Positions 44,196 to 52,686 of a DNA stretch of 64,000 bases are shown piece after piece. The translations under genes were made by a program, and so were the position numbers. Numbering within the stretch: the stretch's first letter is position 1; each line of letters opens with the position of its first letter. The stretch comes from Spirulina subsalsa PCC 9445 (lineage in GTDB: Bacteria > Cyanobacteriota > Cyanobacteriia > Cyanobacteriales > Spirulinaceae). The DNA is taken from assembly GCF_000314005.1 (NCBI RefSeq), contig NZ_JH980292.1, positions 3,010,779-3,074,778 on the forward strand. The letters are read 5' to 3'. A model generated the notes under the pieces. It saw only the letters and a list, made by a program, of their open reading frames with translations. It was not told where the DNA came from and searched no databases.

Positions 44196-44708
44196 TTATC
44201 GAAAAGCATCAACTATGTAGTTTATATATGAACTGACTTCCTCCGCACTTTCTCCAGATAAACCATGATTCTTTCTGAGAAACTCAAGTGCTTCGATATA
44301 CCAAGAAGCAGAAATTTCTGAAGATTCACGAATGGCGCAGGATATTTGATTGAAAATTGTTTCTAAGGATGTTGATTCTAAAGGATTGTCATGACCGATC
44401 ACAAGACAGTAGGTTAGTAGGCGGAGCAGTACATCAACATCTTCCTTCAAAGAATGAGATTCTATTTCAGGGGGGGAGTTGAACAAAAATTGTGATGTTT
44501 TAGCAGCATCCGGGAACTTTCTCACCACAAAATTGACAGCATTGGCAGAAAGTTCCTCAGCATTTAGCGCGAATACTTCAGCCGCATTTAGCCGTACCTG
44601 TGCCTTCTTTAAGGAATTGGAAACGGCCTCAAGTTCTGATTTAGAAGGAAATCGAGCAGCAACGTCTGTGGCCGCGATGTCAGATGTCATAGAGATTGGA
44701 CGAACCAT
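44196..44708 (-). CDS. Phycocyanin alpha-like protein without bilin-binding Cys
   Basis: 170 residues in the phycobiliprotein fold, nearest in my reading to phycocyanin alpha. SKSELEAVSNSLKKAQVRLNAA aligns with the CpcA N-terminus, LLTYCLVIGHDNPLE with its central helix, and SWYIEALEFLRKNHGLSGESA with its C-terminus. The bilin-binding motif KCxRD is replaced by SLKED (Cys84 position is Leu), so no covalent chromophore is expected. It may be a scaffold, regulator or decaying paralogue. ATG 44708 was chosen over an upstream TTG because AGAAGG lies just ahead of it. It is far from any phycocyanin operon and sits next to a SLATT-like gene. Confidence 0.8.
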   Translation of the reverse strand: MVRPISMTSDIAATDVAARFPSKSELEAVSNSLKKAQVRLNAAEVFALNAEELSANAVNFVVRKFPDAAKTSQFLFNSPPEIESHSLKEDVDVLLRLLTYCLVIGHDNPLESTSLETIFNQISCAIRESSEISASWYIEALEFLRKNHGLSGESAEEVSSYINYIVDAFR

Positions 44709-44826
44709 AGGAACTAACCTTCTCAACAAAAGCTTAACGCCATCAACGAAAATTCAATGATGCTATATCATTATAGCTTGACCATTACAACACAAGTCAC
44801 GGGTGTGTGGCTCAGAGGTGTTTGCT

Positions 44827-45312
44827 ATGAACAGTTTCAGAGATTTTTTGAATAAAGACTCTGAAAGGCAAATATACATGGATCAATATGAGAACATGAA
44901 AAGCCTAATAGAGAAGAGAGAAAATATTTTATCCAAAACTAGCTATGAAGACTTCTGGGGATACACACATAAGATTCTTGGTTTAACAGCTACGATTTCT
45001 GCTGCCCTTGGTGCAGTCTTTACGCTATCTACAAATCAACATATTGTTCTTGGTTTATCTATTATCTCATCTACTTCTGCCGCCTGTTTGACTTTTCTTA
45101 ATCCTTCTAGTCGTGAATTCCGATGGAGGAATATTAAGGGTCACTGTTCAATTCTTAAGCTTGAGATTATAGAAGCACGGGCAGTGATTTATAGCTCCAA
45201 ATCGTCTCGGGTGGAAAAGATACAGAAACTTAAGGAACTTAATCAAAAGTTGATATCTTTTGAGCAAAAGTTTCAAGAAGTTTTGAGTTCTGGTAATATA
45301 TCAATCACTTAA
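44827..45312 (+). CDS. Small two-helix membrane protein, SLATT-like
   Basis: About 161 residues: a charged N-terminal helix (DSERQIYMDQYENMKSLIEKR), two close membrane helices (about residues 52-92; ILGLTATISAALGAVFTL and IVLGLSIISSTSAACLTFL), then a long cytoplasmic helical region (EIIEARAVIYSSKSSRVEKIQKLKELN). This layout matches SLATT/DUF4231-type proteins, proposed membrane effectors in nucleotide-signalling defence systems. No SMODS/cGAS-like or other sensor gene is adjacent, so the role is uncertain. The gene looks more AT-rich than its neighbours. ATG 44827 follows CAGAGG with proper spacing; the GTG at 44803 is less likely. Confidence 0.6.
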   Translation: MNSFRDFLNKDSERQIYMDQYENMKSLIEKRENILSKTSYEDFWGYTHKILGLTATISAALGAVFTLSTNQHIVLGLSIISSTSAACLTFLNPSSREFRWRNIKGHCSILKLEIIEARAVIYSSKSSRVEKIQKLKELNQKLISFEQKFQEVLSSGNISIT

Positions 45313-46027
45313 GTGACATAAAGATGGAATTTTAACCCCTGAAACCTCGGACACCCAAGCATCCCGACCCAGTGCGAGATTCAGTAAGGCTCAAAAAATA
45401 AATCACTTCATAAAACCCCCCCCATGAGACGGCAACGTTATAGCGAAGGAATTCATATTTCGTTACGTTTATATTTCTTAAAGGTGATAAGTTTATCTTC
45501 ACTCATCAGATCCATCCTGTGACCATTTTCTAGAGTTTACAGTCCCTTTTGTGGTTTTTCACTCATAATAAATACTTATTTTGCGTCCAAAAATTCAACC
45601 AACTTTATAAAGATTCCGTAAAGATACGGAGAAAACCTCGACATTGACTTTTTCCTTTGCCATAATTTTGTGGAGGAGAAAAATTAGGATCGGTTCACTA
45701 TAGCGAGAATAAACCCATTGGGAATCCCTATAGTCCAGAACCATAGTCCAAAACCGTTCATGATCGCTTCTTGCCTGACTTCAGATTAGGCAAATACATA
45801 TCTGATCTTTTTAGAGCAATACCTAAACCAGTCATTCCAACCGGATTATCCTTTGAACCGGATAGATTTGAAGAGAATCTCATGAGCAGAATCACGGGGG
45901 GTCTTTCTTAAGTTCCTTTTGTGGATTTGTTCCATCGTTTTTTTGTGCAGTTTGTTCTGTGACTGAGCGCACATTTGCTATGCAATCAGCATAGATTTTC
46001 AGGATAAATTTTTAGGACAAGTGGGTT
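45313..46027. other. 715-bp gene-free, AT-rich interval
   Basis: No convincing gene was found. One frame of about 32 codons starts near 45424 but has no Shine-Dalgarno and is not supported. The distal part presumably carries the promoter of the polysaccharide island. I see no repeat of the family common elsewhere and no clear RNA structure. Confidence 0.5.
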
Positions 46028-47239
46028 ATGTTGCAACATGAAATCCTCACTAACCAACTGGGAAACGACCCGTCAGAGAATTTAGCTTCTTTGTCAATGG
46101 CTAACTATAATGAAGCCAAAGAGGGAACGGCAAATTTAGGGAATTTGTCAAACGTTAGCTCAGATTTAAGACCTCTTGTTTCTTTAATTGTTCCCGCCTA
46201 TAATGAAGAGGCGATTATAGAAGAAAACCTTGACATTTTATATGAATATACGGAATCTTTAGGTGAATTGTATCGCTGGGAAATTTTGGTTATTAATGAT
46301 GGGAGTCGAGATAATACAGGGTTTTTAGCTGAACAATTTGCTTGTGAGAAAGACAATGTTTTTGTCTACCATCATGGGGTCAATTTTGGTTTAGGTCAGG
46401 CTTTGCAGTTTGGCTTTCATAACTGTCAAGGCGATTATGTCATTGTATTTGACTTAGACTTAAGTTATGCGCCCTATCATATTGGGAAGCTACTGGATAA
46501 GATTACTCAAACTAATGCCCGGGTTGTAGTAGCTTCTCCCTATATGAAAGGAGGGGAGATTTCTAATGTGCCTTGGCTAAGGCAGACGCTTAGTATTTGG
46601 GCGAATCGTTTCCTAAAAGTGGCGGCTAAAGATACCTTAGCCACCTTAACGGGAATGGTGCGGGTTTATGATGGGCCGTTTTTGCGATCGCTCAATTTGC
46701 GGTCAATGGGCATGGAGATCAACCCGGAAATCATCCATAAAGCCATGTTGCTCAATGCGAGAATTATTGAAATTCCTGCCCATCTGCACTGGCACTCTCC
46801 CCGTCTCCCGGAGGGACAAACGACTCCCCAACCCACTCCGAAAAAGAATCGGCGGAAGTCGAGTATGAAAATCCTAAAACACACCATGTCGATTGTGGTT
46901 TCAGGGTTTTTATTCCGACCTGTGATGTTTTTTATTATCCCCGGTTTGTTCTTTCTGTTTCTATCGTTGATTGCTGATACTTGGGTGTTAATTCACTGTT
47001 TTAATGAGTTCCAAAATCCCGAATTAACCCAGTATTGGTTTGGTTATCGCTTATCAGAAGCCGTGGCAAACGCCTTTAAGCTTTCTCCCCATTCGTTTAT
47101 TTTGGGGGGAATGACCTTAATGATTGCCATTCAACTGATTAGTTTAGGAATTTCTTCCTTGCAAAGTAAAAGTTATTTCGAGGAAGTGTTCTATTTGGGA
47201 ACCGCTATCTATAAATCTACTCAAGCGAAAGGAAAGTAA
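46028..47239 (+). CDS. Glycosyltransferase family 2, membrane-associated (DPM1-like)
   Basis: A 403-residue GT-A glycosyltransferase. The catalytic domain begins at about residue 51: SLIVPAYNEEAIIEENLDIL, VINDGSRDNTG, then the metal-binding DLDLSYAPYHI and GGEISNVPWLRQTLSIWANR. The C-terminal 130 residues contain two or three membrane helices (FFIIPGLFFLFLSLIADTWV, SFILGGMTLMIAIQLISLGI). It resembles dolichol- or undecaprenyl-phosphate sugar synthases, which attach a sugar to a lipid carrier on the inner face of the membrane. It opens the polysaccharide island; the next gene starts 3 bp after it. Confidence 0.87.
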   Translation: MLQHEILTNQLGNDPSENLASLSMANYNEAKEGTANLGNLSNVSSDLRPLVSLIVPAYNEEAIIEENLDILYEYTESLGELYRWEILVINDGSRDNTGFLAEQFACEKDNVFVYHHGVNFGLGQALQFGFHNCQGDYVIVFDLDLSYAPYHIGKLLDKITQTNARVVVASPYMKGGEISNVPWLRQTLSIWANRFLKVAAKDTLATLTGMVRVYDGPFLRSLNLRSMGMEINPEIIHKAMLLNARIIEIPAHLHWHSPRLPEGQTTPQPTPKKNRRKSSMKILKHTMSIVVSGFLFRPVMFFIIPGLFFLFLSLIADTWVLIHCFNEFQNPELTQYWFGYRLSEAVANAFKLSPHSFILGGMTLMIAIQLISLGISSLQSKSYFEEVFYLGTAIYKSTQAKGK

Positions 47240-47242
47240 GTC

Positions 47243-48460
47243 ATGACTACATTTGCAGTCCCCCCGCGTATGGTGTCCTTGCCTTCAGATCAAGATGCTT
47301 CCGGTCGGACCCTGGGAGAAGCGGAAATTCGATTAGTCGCTGAGGCGATTAATAGCGGCACTTTAACCGGAACAAAAGGTACATTTGTTAAGCAATTAGA
47401 ACAGGAATTTGCTCAATTATTAGGGGTGAAATATGCCTATAGTTGCGCTTCCGGTTCGGCGGCGGTTCATGTGGCGATCGCAGCCATTGATCCCGAACCC
47501 GGTGATGAGATTGTCACCACCTCCATTACAGACATGGGTGCATTAACCCCTATTGTCTATCAGGGCGCGATCCCCGTCTTTGCAGATGTGGATCCCCGCA
47601 CGTGGAATGTGACGGCGGCGAGTATTGAGCAAGTTCTGAGCGATCGCACTAAAGCCATTATTGTGACCCACCTATTCGGCAATCCCTGCGAAATGACCGA
47701 AATTATGGCACTGGCTCAATCTCGCAATATTCCCGTCATTGAAGATTGCGCCCAGTCCTTCCTTGCCACCCATAATAATCAATATGTTGGGGCGATTGGT
47801 GACATTGGCTGTTTTAGCTTACAGCAAGGAAAGCACATCACCACAGGTGAAGGCGGAATCGTCACCACCAATGATGATGCACTCGCTCGTCGTATGTTCT
47901 TATTTATCAATAAAGCATGGGGTTACGGGGATCCCAAGCCGGATCATTATTTCTTAGCCTTGAATTACCGGATGTGTGAATTACAAGGCGCTGTTGCTGT
48001 GGCACAGTTGCAAAAACTGCCCGAAATCGTCCAAGCGCGACGCACCACGGCCGCTCAACTCACAGCGCAAATCCAAGACCTCCCCGGCATTACCCCCCCT
48101 TGGATTGATCCCCGCAACACCCACAGTTACTGGAAATATTGCCTGAGTGTGGATAGTACCATCATCCCCGATGGAGCCGTGGGATTAGCCAAACCGCTAA
48201 AAGAAAAAGGCATTTTCTCCGCCCCCCGTTATATCCAAAAACCCGCCTTTCAGTGTGAAGTATTCCGGGAACAGCGCACCTTTGGGAACTCTCGTTTCCC
48301 CTTCACCTTAGCCCGTCCTGAAGCGGTAGACTACAGCCCGGAAAAATTCCCCGGTAGCTTTGCCGGACTCGAAGCAGTCCTAGTGTTGCCTTGGAATGAA
48401 TGCTACACAACGGATCATGTGAACTATATTGCTGAATCTTTGCGTGAAGTGTTGGCTTAG
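47243..48460 (+). CDS. DegT/DnrJ/EryC1/StrS sugar aminotransferase
   Basis: A 405-residue PLP enzyme that transaminates a nucleotide keto-sugar. Visible: SGTLTGTKGTFVKQLEQEFA, SCASGSAAVHVAIAA, VIEDCAQSF with the cofactor-binding Asp, and LQQGKHITTGEGGIVTTND with the Schiff-base Lys. The C-terminal region closes the active site (NTHSYWKYCLS). Together with the dehydrogenase and acetyltransferase that follow, it fits a 3-amino-sugar route like that of WbpB-E/D in UDP-diacetamido-uronate synthesis. It is 3 bp from the upstream glycosyltransferase. Confidence 0.9.
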   Translation: MTTFAVPPRMVSLPSDQDASGRTLGEAEIRLVAEAINSGTLTGTKGTFVKQLEQEFAQLLGVKYAYSCASGSAAVHVAIAAIDPEPGDEIVTTSITDMGALTPIVYQGAIPVFADVDPRTWNVTAASIEQVLSDRTKAIIVTHLFGNPCEMTEIMALAQSRNIPVIEDCAQSFLATHNNQYVGAIGDIGCFSLQQGKHITTGEGGIVTTNDDALARRMFLFINKAWGYGDPKPDHYFLALNYRMCELQGAVAVAQLQKLPEIVQARRTTAAQLTAQIQDLPGITPPWIDPRNTHSYWKYCLSVDSTIIPDGAVGLAKPLKEKGIFSAPRYIQKPAFQCEVFREQRTFGNSRFPFTLARPEAVDYSPEKFPGSFAGLEAVLVLPWNECYTTDHVNYIAESLREVLA

Positions 48461-48538
48461 GTCGAAATCCAGAGGGGGGAAGCCTTACAGGCATCCCCTC
48501 TCCCTAAAATTATTCACCCTTCTTTGGTTAATCTAATC

Positions 48539-49549
48539 ATGACTAAAAAATTAAGTTTCGGTTTAGTGGGTGCCGGTGCGATCGCCCAAGCCTATGGCCA
48601 AGCCTTCCCCCAAGCAGAATACGCCGAATTAGTCGCCGTTGCAGATGTGCGTCCCGAAGCGGCCAAAAACCTCGCCCAAGTGGTCGGCGCTCGCAGTTAT
48701 GCTTCCTACCAAAAGATGGCCGAAACGGAAAAACTGGACGGGGTGATTATTTGCACCCCTCCCAGTACCCACCCCGACATCTGCCTCTACTTCATCGAAA
48801 AAGGGATTAACGTCCTCTGTGAAAAACCCTTTAGCATTGACAGTCGGAGCGCCTACGCCATGCGAGACGCGGCTAAAAAGGCCGGGGTTTTGATTACAAT
48901 GGCCTCGAAATTCCGTTATGTGCAGGATGTGATCCGAGCGAAAAGTATTGTTGAATCGGGGATTTTGGGCGAAATTGTCTTATTTGAAAACGCTTTCACC
49001 GCCCGGGTGGATATGTCCGAACGGTGGAACGCCAATCCGGCCATCAGTGGGGGCGGGGTGTTGATGGACAATGGCACCCATTCGGTGGATATTATGCGTT
49101 ATCTTCTCGGCCCCATTGCTCAGTTGCAAGTGGTGGAGGGCAAACGGATTCAAGGTTTAGCGGTGGAAGATACCGCCCAGATGTTTGTGATGAGTGAATC
49201 GGGCGTGCGGGGTAGTATTGACTTGTCTTGGAGTTTGAATAAAGAACTAGATTACTTTATCCGCATTTACGGTTCTCAGGGGACGATTTCGGTAGGCTGG
49301 AAAGAGTCGAAATATCGGCAGGCCAGTAGCCCGGATTGGATTGTGTTTGGAACGGGGTACAACAAAGTTCAGGCTTTTTGCCGTCAGTTGGACAACTTCT
49401 CCCAAGCCATTCAAGCCGAGGCCCCCTTATTGATTACGGTGGAGGATGCGATCGCCTCCGTAGAAGTCCTCGAAACCGCCTACGCCGCCCTACCCCAAAG
49501 TCATTGGGTATCCGTTGCCCCCCTGAAAATGCCCGTCGCCGTTGGTTAA
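48539..49549 (+). CDS. Gfo/Idh/MocA-family sugar dehydrogenase
   Basis: About 336 residues with an N-terminal Rossmann domain (GLVGAGAIAQAYGQAF) and the family EKP motif in NVLCEKPFSI, where Lys assists catalysis, and a C-terminal domain with SGGGVLMDNGTHSVDIMRYLLG. It oxidises or reduces a sugar hydroxyl/keto group with NAD(P). In UDP-sugar pathways such an enzyme makes the 3-keto group used by the aminotransferase upstream. ATG 48539 was chosen; the TTG at 48524 lacks a ribosome site. A repeat block follows. Confidence 0.88.
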   Translation: MTKKLSFGLVGAGAIAQAYGQAFPQAEYAELVAVADVRPEAAKNLAQVVGARSYASYQKMAETEKLDGVIICTPPSTHPDICLYFIEKGINVLCEKPFSIDSRSAYAMRDAAKKAGVLITMASKFRYVQDVIRAKSIVESGILGEIVLFENAFTARVDMSERWNANPAISGGGVLMDNGTHSVDIMRYLLGPIAQLQVVEGKRIQGLAVEDTAQMFVMSESGVRGSIDLSWSLNKELDYFIRIYGSQGTISVGWKESKYRQASSPDWIVFGTGYNKVQAFCRQLDNFSQAIQAEAPLLITVEDAIASVEVLETAYAALPQSHWVSVAPLKMPVAVG

Positions 49550-49555
49550 TTTTCT

Positions 49556-49710
49556 AGGGAACAGGGAAGTCGGGAGTCGGGAATAGGGAATGGGGAATGG
49601 GGAGTGGGGAGTGGGGAATAGGTAATAGGTAATAGGGAATAGGTAATAAGTCTGAATTCCTCGTCTTTCCCTCTCCCCTGCTCCCCTGCTCCCCTGCTCC
49701 CCCTTCCCAG
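49556..49710. repeat. Composite repeat with GGGAATAGG/GGGGAGT units
   Basis: A run of GGGAACAGGG, GGGAGTCGGGAGTC, GGGAATGGGG, GGGGAGTGG and GGTAATAGG units (49556-49648), then CCCCTGCT pyrimidine words (49675-49705). Same family as the other repeat blocks, placed between two genes of the same cluster. Confidence 0.75.
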
Positions 49711-49744
49711 CAAGCCCTAGATAGACCTTTATTCCCGAAAACCT

Positions 49745-50368
49745 GTGAACTCAATTCGTATTCATCCCACCGCCATCATTGAAGAAAACGTCCAAATCGG
49801 GGCGGAAACCTCCATTTGGGACAACGTGCATATTCGGCACTCCAGCCAAATTGGGGAACAGTGCATCATCGGGGAAAAGACCTATATTGCCTATGGGGTG
49901 AAAATCGGCGATCGCGTCAAAATCAACGCCTTCGTTTATATTTGTAACGCCGTCACCCTAGAAGACGGCGTAATGATTAGCGCCGGAACCGTCTTCACCA
50001 ACGACCGATTCCCCCGTGCCGCCACCCCCGACCTACAACAACTCTGGACATCAGACCCCGACGAACACACCCTCCCCACTCTAGTTAAAGCCGGGGCCAC
50101 CATTGGCGCTCATTGCACCATCGGCAATGATTTAACCATCGGTCGTTTCGCCATGGTAGGAATGGCCGCCCTCGTCACCAAATCCATCCCCGACTTTCAT
50201 CTAGCCATCGGACACCCCGCCAAGTCCGTGGGCTGCGTCTGTCGTTGCGGGAATCCCCTAATGCGCTTCCCTGATGATAATACAGCCGTCAACGTGAAAA
50301 AAGTCGTCTGTTCCGCTTGTGGTCGTGCCTACGAGATTCAAGATCGGCAAGTGTTGGAAATCAACTAA
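49745..50368 (+). CDS. Hexapeptide (LbH) N-acetyltransferase with zinc ribbon tail
   Basis: A 207-residue left-handed beta-helix acyltransferase starting at GTG 49745. Hexapeptide repeats (IIEENVQIGAETSIWDNVHI, CIIGEKTYIAYGVKIGDRV, ATIGAHCTIGNDLTIGRFAMVGMAA) form the trimeric acetyl-CoA site. The C-terminus has CVCRCG and CSACG, two cysteine pairs likely binding zinc. WlbB/WbpD-type enzymes of this build acetylate the 3-amino group of UDP-sugars, which fits the neighbouring aminotransferase and dehydrogenase; the exact sugar is inferred. Confidence 0.85.
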   Translation: MNSIRIHPTAIIEENVQIGAETSIWDNVHIRHSSQIGEQCIIGEKTYIAYGVKIGDRVKINAFVYICNAVTLEDGVMISAGTVFTNDRFPRAATPDLQQLWTSDPDEHTLPTLVKAGATIGAHCTIGNDLTIGRFAMVGMAALVTKSIPDFHLAIGHPAKSVGCVCRCGNPLMRFPDDNTAVNVKKVVCSACGRAYEIQDRQVLEIN

Positions 50369-50378
50369 TCATTAACCC

Positions 50379-51899
50379 ATGAAACCCACCCCCCCACAAA
50401 CCCCGCAAAACCCCGATTCCGTCCCCCCCTTCCCAAGTGAGGATAATGTCCCCCCCTTCCAAAGGGGGGCTAGGGGGGATAAAGGGGATAAAGTCCCCCC
50501 CTTACAAAGTGGAGATAAAGTCCCCCCCTTCCCAAGTGGGGATAAAGTCCCCCCCTTCCAAAGGGGGGCTAGGGGGGATAAACCCCCATCCTGGGGCATT
50601 ATCGGCGGGGGCATCCTAGGCATGACCCTAGCCCAGCGTCTCATCCAAAGCGGACAGCGCGTGACCTTAATTGAAAGCGCCCCCCAACTGGGTGGATTAG
50701 CCAGTGCGTGGCAACTGGATGATTTAATCTGGGATCGTCACTATCACGTTACCCTGCTATCGGATAGCCACCTGCGGGGATTATTGCGAGAGTTGGGACT
50801 AGAAGACCAAATGCGCTGGGTCCAGACAAAAACCGGGGTTTATGCCAACAGTCAACTCTATTCCGTCTCCAATGCCCTAGAATTCCTGCTATTCCCCCCC
50901 TTAAACCTGATTGATAAAATCCGCCTAGCCGTCACCATTCTCTATGCTTCGAGACTCCAAAACTGGCGTAAACTAGAGCAGATTTCCGTTGTAGACTGGT
51001 TAAGGCGTTGGTCAGGCGATCGCACCTTCAAAAAATTCTGGTTGCCCCTCCTGCGTTCCAAACTCGGCGACAACTACCCCAAAGCCTCCGCCGCCTTCAT
51101 TTGGGCGATTATTGCCCGTCTCTATGCCGCCCGTCGCACCGGACTAAAAAAAGAAATGTTCGGCTACCTCCCCGGAGGCTATGCCCGCCTCCTAGAGCGA
51201 TTTAGCACCGCCTTAACCGCCCAAGGGGTCAAAATTAACCTCGGGCAGCCCGTTCAACGGGTACAAGCCACCCCAAGCGGTACAGAGATAACCTTTCGGG
51301 ACGGGTCTAGCCAAATCTTTGATCACGTCATCATCACCGCCGCCGCCCCCCTAGCTGCCCAACTCTGCCCCCAACTCAGTGAAACGGAAAGCCACCGTTT
51401 ACACAGCATCCAATATCAGGGCATTATTTGCGCCTCCCTCCTCCTCCGTCGCCCCCTAGCCACCTACTACGTCACCAACATCACCGACGACGGCATCCCC
51501 TTCACTGGAGTGATTGAAATGACTACCCTCGTCAAACCTGAAGAATTTGGCGGGCGTACCCTAGTATATCTGCCCAAATACGTCCCCGTTGAAGACACCG
51601 CCTTTCAGTTAACCGATGAGGAATTAAAAGCCCAATTCATGGCCGCCTTATTGAAAATGTACCCTCATTTGCACCCCGACGACTTATTAAGTTTCCAAGT
51701 CTCCCGCGTCAAATATGTTCTCCCCATCTCCACCTTAAACTACTCCCGCAATTTGCCCCCCATGACTACATCTGTACCGGGAATTCATATTATCAACTCC
51801 GCCCATATTCTCAACGGTACTCTAAACATTAATGAAACCATCCAACTCGCAAAACGCGCTATTTCAGAAATTTTATCACCCCAACCTACCCAGCCATGA
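50379..51899 (+). CDS. FAD-dependent oxidoreductase (amine-oxidase/UGM-like fold) with repeat-encoded N-terminus
   Basis: 506 residues. The FAD-binding Rossmann motif is WGIIGGGILGMTLAQRLIQ (about residues 70-88), followed by TLIESAPQLGGLASAW and a C-terminal NSAHILNGTLNINE. It resembles NAD(P)-binding/amine-oxidase or UDP-galactopyranose-mutase-like flavoproteins that sit in surface-glycan loci; the reaction is unknown. Ahead of the fold is a 54-residue low-complexity segment (residues 15-68), VPPFPSEDN, VPPFQRGARGDK and similar, encoded by five copies of a CCCCCCTTCC-type DNA repeat. No alternative in-frame start exists between the repeat and the Rossmann fold, so the repeat is probably translated. 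Its end overlaps the next gene by 4 bp. Confidence 0.8.
   Translation: MKPTPPQTPQNPDSVPPFPSEDNVPPFQRGARGDKGDKVPPLQSGDKVPPFPSGDKVPPFQRGARGDKPPSWGIIGGGILGMTLAQRLIQSGQRVTLIESAPQLGGLASAWQLDDLIWDRHYHVTLLSDSHLRGLLRELGLEDQMRWVQTKTGVYANSQLYSVSNALEFLLFPPLNLIDKIRLAVTILYASRLQNWRKLEQISVVDWLRRWSGDRTFKKFWLPLLRSKLGDNYPKASAAFIWAIIARLYAARRTGLKKEMFGYLPGGYARLLERFSTALTAQGVKINLGQPVQRVQATPSGTEITFRDGSSQIFDHVIITAAAPLAAQLCPQLSETESHRLHSIQYQGIICASLLLRRPLATYYVTNITDDGIPFTGVIEMTTLVKPEEFGGRTLVYLPKYVPVEDTAFQLTDEELKAQFMAALLKMYPHLHPDDLLSFQVSRVKYVLPISTLNYSRNLPPMTTSVPGIHIINSAHILNGTLNINETIQLAKRAISEILSPQPTQP
50421..50582 (+). repeat. In-frame CCCCCCTTCC repeat array inside a coding sequence
   Basis: Five units beginning GTCCCCCCCTT, of 27, 45, 27, 27 and 36 bp, all multiples of three, encode 9, 15, 9, 9 and 12 residues. 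Two units carry the word AAAGGGGGGCTAGGGGGGAT, a common intergenic cyanobacterial repeat, here preserved in frame. Confidence 0.85.
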
Positions 51900-52534
51900 A
51901 ATTAAAACTTTTACCCCCCCACAGCTTAATTAAAACCGGAACCGTTGACCATGCAGACTGGAACTTTAGACCCATTTTAGGCTGGATTCAACGCCTGCGC
52001 TTTCGTTTAGTTCTCTCACTTTTGCCTAAAGAACCCATTGGCAAACTCTTAGAAGTAGGTTATGGCAGTGGGATATTTTTACCCGAACTTAACCAACACT
52101 GCTATCAGTTATATGGCACTGACATTCACCATCATCATCAATCTATCACCCAATTATTAGAACAACTCAACATTCAAGCTCATCTCTATGCCAGTAGTGT
52201 CGAATCTTTACCCTTTACTGACCAGATTTTTGATACTATTGTAGCCGTAAGTACCCTAGAATTTGTGCAAGATATAGAAGCCGCTTGTTTAGAATTAAAG
52301 CGAGTCCTAAAACCGGGACAATCTTTAATTATTATCACCCCGGGACAGTCTCCCTTAGTGGATTGGGGCTTAAAGTTGTTAACCGGAGAAAGTGCCAAAA
52401 CAGATTATGAAGATCGTCGTCAAACCTTAATTCCGACTTTATTAAAGCACTTTACCCTACAAGAAAAGAAAACCTTTTCCCGTTGGGGTAGTTCTATCTT
52501 GTGCTTATATAAAGCCCTAAAACTTTCTTACTAA
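51896..52534 (+). CDS. Class I SAM-dependent methyltransferase
   Basis: A 212-residue methyltransferase with motif I LLEVGYGSGIFLPEL (about residues 51-65), the acidic YGTDIHHHHQSI, and motif IV DTIVAVSTLEFV. The fold is the ubiE-like class I type. It is in the middle of the polysaccharide cluster and overlaps the flavoprotein stop by ATGA, so methylation of a sugar or lipid-linked intermediate is likely but unproven. Confidence 0.85.
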   Translation: MKLKLLPPHSLIKTGTVDHADWNFRPILGWIQRLRFRLVLSLLPKEPIGKLLEVGYGSGIFLPELNQHCYQLYGTDIHHHHQSITQLLEQLNIQAHLYASSVESLPFTDQIFDTIVAVSTLEFVQDIEAACLELKRVLKPGQSLIIITPGQSPLVDWGLKLLTGESAKTDYEDRRQTLIPTLLKHFTLQEKKTFSRWGSSILCLYKALKLSY

Positions 52535-52686
52535 AAGTTACTATTCCTCAGCTAAAACCTCCCTATATTTTCGATGTAAACAAAAATAAATTAACATGAT
52601 TTAAGATTAAGATTTTCGCTCCCTATCTAGATTATGGCATATAATATTAGCTATGTTGCTTGTCTTTTAAACAAGGGGCTATACCC

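Noticed and set aside
45424-45522. Short ORF of about 32 codons in the 715-bp gap
   Set aside because: No Shine-Dalgarno and no recognisable sequence features.
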